Source of the DNA: Oncomelania hupensis
Lineage: Eukaryota > Mollusca > Gastropoda > Littorinimorpha > Pomatiopsidae
DNA length: 64,000 nucleotides
Direction of reading: 5' to 3'
Assembly: GCA_036898135.1 (NCBI GenBank)
Contig: CM072514.1
Span: 5,389,029-5,453,028, forward strand
Of this stretch, positions 61,884 to 64,000 are shown piece by piece (the first letter of the stretch is position 1; each line of letters opens with the position of its first letter). Both the position numbers and the translations under genes were made by a program. The notes under the pieces are model-generated. The model ran no database searches and was not told the DNA's origin. It worked only from the letters and a program-made list of their open reading frames with translations.

Positions 61884-62743
61884 AGCCCTTCGCACACTAG
61901 CGTCAACGCGTCAAGTTTTGGTCCGTCGCGTTAAGGTTTTGGCGCGCTGCTCTGTGTGCGAGACTTCCTCGCGTCTGCGACTGCAGCGCGCGTTCGGACG
62001 CGGCGCGTCACCGCAAGAATAGAATCCATCCTATTTCCAAGCGGCAAGGCGTGCGGCTTGACCAATCAGAATGCAGCTTTCGCTTGTTCTCAAAAATTCA
62101 GGGTTGAAATCATACCATGATAGGGATAAGAACAGGGAGAGCATGGTCTACATCGCCAGTGTCATGAACAAGGGCTGGAGTGTAGACTAAGTGGATGACC
62201 AAATATTTTGCCGATGTTGTCTCTTTGACTTGAAGTTCTAAATCTATGTCAGTGTGTGGATCGGCTCTGAATTATCAGCTTGTCAGTACGTAGTGTCGGA
62301 TATTATTAGGGCCTTGTGTGACCACATGCTATGTAGGAATGTGCTACACGTGTTTCTGAAGTGCGAGAAAAGATCAGACTCAACAGAAACGGCCGGGATC
62401 GACCGCTTGCGCTTGTTTACGTTTGCGTTTCATAGATTATAGTCCCCCACATCAGCGATTGTTTACGTCAATAATGAAATGACGTAATATAGTGACACAG
62501 GCACATGCATACCACACATGTATAGAGATAAAACTAGCTAGTTATACCTCTATGGCTACACGTCTCATTTAGGGAAAAAAATCAACCAGGCCTACTTTCC
62601 AAATATGGAAAGTACACAAAAGAAGCGCGCGTCGAAAGCCGCCTGTGTGCGAGCCATGACGCACGCAACAATTTGCATGCGTCGTCGCGTCACAGACGCT
62701 TTGACGCAAGCGCCAAGATTTAGACGCCAGTGTGCGAAGGGCT
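61884..62743. mobile_element. PIF/Harbinger-like DNA transposon, 860 bp, decayed
   Basis: The ends are inverted repeats: AGCCCTTCGCACACTAGCGT on the left and the complement of AGCCCTTCGCACACTGGCGT on the right. The duplication is TAA (61881-61883; 62744-62746), the 3-bp TWA target typical of PIF/Harbinger. Both subterminal ~120-bp regions are full of GCGTC/GACGC words. A MADF-domain relic (62110-62210) fits the second ORF of Harbinger elements. No transposase remains. Confidence 0.82.
62110..62210 (+). pseudogene. MADF (Myb/SANT-like) domain relic inside the Harbinger element
   Basis: One frame reads YHDRDKNRESMVYIASVMN then KGWSVD, a TAA stop (62188-62190), and VDDQIF. This matches the 'Y-DR-KR-EAW--IA--MNK-WSV-EV' core of MADF/Myb-like DNA-binding domains encoded by Harbinger ORF2 proteins, which guide the transposase to the ends. 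It is short, without a start, and stopped. Confidence 0.6.
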
Positions 62744-62749
62744 TAACGT

Positions 62750-62889
62750 CCATTCCATCCATTGACGATATGGCAGACGGGGATATACCCTCCAGAAAAG
62801 AAGAGATAAGGACCTAAATCAACACTGAACCACATGAGCAATCATATTGCTGAGATGGACAGTGAAAATTGGCCTTTTTTATCTTGCGC
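62750..62889. other. Noncoding flank
   Basis: Nothing recognised. Confidence 0.4.
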
Positions 62890-62996
62890 ACCTAACCTTA
62901 GCTGCTTCTTTGTTTGTTGGTGTTGTTTATTATAATTATCACCTAACATTAGCTGCTTCTTTGTTTGTTTGTTGGTGGGGTTCATTATAATTATTA
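62890..62996. repeat. Two-copy direct repeat of ~51-55 bp
   Basis: ACCTAAC(C/A)TTAGCTGCTTC followed by TTTGTTTGTTGGTG and TTATAATTAT occurs at 62890 and 62941. Confidence 0.9.
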
Positions 62997-62999
62997 CCT

Positions 63000-63345
63000 C
63001 GCACTTTTGTTCGAGAGGTTGAAACCAAGGCAAAGGCATTGTGCCATATACGAGGTCATAACCATGGAACAAAGGTTCGCGACCAGGACAAAAACCTCTC
63101 ACTCCAGCCACTAGGACACATAACCTGGGCACAGATCGCACGTCATTCGCGAGTTCGTACCACGAGGTGACATTAAACCTGGGTGAAGGAGTCTTGACAT
63201 TCTTGAGATAATGACCTCGTTTAAGTCTTTAGGTCATTCACCTGGGCAAAAAACGCAAGACTACGTCACGTCATTCGCGAGGTCGTAACCAGGACAAAGG
63301 TTTGAACCTATTAGTGAGGTTGTAACCTGGGTGAAGACCACGTTT
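63000..63345. repeat. Diverged minisatellite-like region
   Basis: The words CGTCATTCGCGAG(G)T, GAGGTCGTAACCAGGAC and ACCTGGG(T/C)(G/A)AA recur irregularly. The period is unclear and the evidence weak. Confidence 0.45.
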
Positions 63346-63695
63346 CAATCAAAGTCCTAACTTGGTGAACAACCTGTGTTTGTGAGATTACTACTATCAA
63401 TCCATACTTAGGATGGACATCATTATGGTATGATTGTGTGTACAAAAAAAACATTAACATAATGTAGCCGGGCGGCTACAAAGAATATCTGACCGTTACG
63501 ATATGTAGGCCTTACTCTGTTCTCTGTTATGTTTGAACTAGCTGTATGCAATAATTTTATATATACTTTTCAGATCCCTTAAAGCAGATAATCGTTAGAC
63601 GCCGCATTAAATTCTCTATTAGAATATATAAACTTTATTTGTGATTTATGTAGAAATTTTAAAGGAGAGCGCGATGTTTAGAATAAGTCATCAAA
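63346..63695. other. Noncoding AT-rich stretch
   Basis: Contains the direct word GGCGGCTACA and little else; no gene seen. Confidence 0.4.
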
Positions 63696-64000
63696 AACAT
63701 GTAGGACAAGGCTACCAGTGCAAGTGCAGTCCTCCATAACAGCGTCATCGGGAACTGGTTCAGAACAACAATCGGTGTGCGTCAAGGATGCCTACTCTCT
63801 CCAACACTCTTCAACATCTTCCTAGAGCGCATCATGTCAGATGCTCTTGCAGATCACGAAGGCACAGTCAGCATAGGGGGTAGAGCAATCTCCAATCTTC
63901 GTTTTGCGGATGACATTGATGGATTGGCTGGAGAGGAACAAGAACTTGAACAGCTGGTACAGAGGCTTGACACCACCTCCTGAGCTTATGGAATGGAAAT
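63696..64000 (+). mobile_element. Second LINE E copy, 5'-truncated, leaving the window
   Basis: From about 63700 the plus strand encodes NKATSASAVLHNS-type sequence, NWFRTTIGVRQGCLLSP, FADDIDGLAGEEQELEQLV, then a TGA at 63981-63983. It is nearly the same as LINE E at 16454-17030 plus 37761-37830, but without the 20.7-kb insert, so it shows the empty target site for LINE F. It continues beyond 64000. Confidence 0.88.

Overview
This is eukaryotic, almost certainly animal, genomic DNA. It has split exons with GT/AG borders, long (GA)n/(CT)n/(TA)n microsatellites, a tRNA-derived SINE, several clades of non-LTR retrotransposon (LINE), Gypsy LTR elements and DNA-transposon relics. The mixture (Rex1-like, RTE-like, Tx1/L1-like and I/Jockey-like LINEs with Gypsy elements whose integrase precedes RT) fits a marine invertebrate, most likely a mollusc. 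Sequence alone does not prove that. No bacterial-type genes, operons or CRISPR arrays are present.

Layout, left to right. 1-899: leader and 5' LTR of a minus-strand LTR element that runs off the left edge. 900-7661: plus-strand LINE 'A' (ORF1 3' part plus ORF2), broken by stops and frameshifts and by two nested insertions: a palindromic 481-bp DNA element (3131-3611) and a 5'-truncated Rex1-like LINE 'B' (4070-5879). 7663-9640: microsatellites, a LINE C-terminus relic, a short host-type terminal exon (8603-8718, minus), a tandem repeat and a SINE. 9893 to about 15890: a nearly intact minus-strand I-group LINE 'D' (ORF1 with zinc knuckles; ORF2 with endonuclease, RT and RNase H). 16086-39612: minus-strand RTE-like LINE 'E', split by a 20.7-kb insertion at 17031-37760. 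That insertion is a concatemer of one Tx1/L1-like LINE 'F': two tandem ORF2 halves followed (toward its 5' side) by three tandem ORF1 halves, all inside a single 16-bp target-site duplication. 39613-43133: a truncated Gypsy element with a nested solo LTR. 43449-44260: two EGF-type exons (minus), one intact and one decayed. 44800-45600: GA/GT arrays. 46087-59967: an old CR1/Jockey-like LINE 'G' (minus), split by a complete 7.06-kb Gypsy element (52550-59610), a diverged solo LTR (50752-52257) and two unidentified inserts. 60566-64000: microsatellites, a PIF/Harbinger-like element with a MADF relic (61884-62743), small repeats, and a second copy of LINE 'E' (plus strand) at the right edge.

How it fits together: the only host-gene signals are the minus-strand EGF exon (43449-43562), its decayed neighbour, and a minus-strand last exon encoding a transmembrane tail (8603-8718). 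They are compatible with one EGF-repeat membrane-protein gene whose 3' intron is a 35-kb nest of transposons, but the link is inferred. Nesting gives a relative chronology: LINE G, then solo LTR and Gypsy 1; Gypsy 2 fragment, then solo LTR; LINE E, then the LINE F concatemer, then a new LINE E fragment inside F. The most unusual items are the ORF1/ORF2-segmented LINE F concatemer and the Gypsy family with integrase upstream of RT/RNase H and a SCAN-like Gag.
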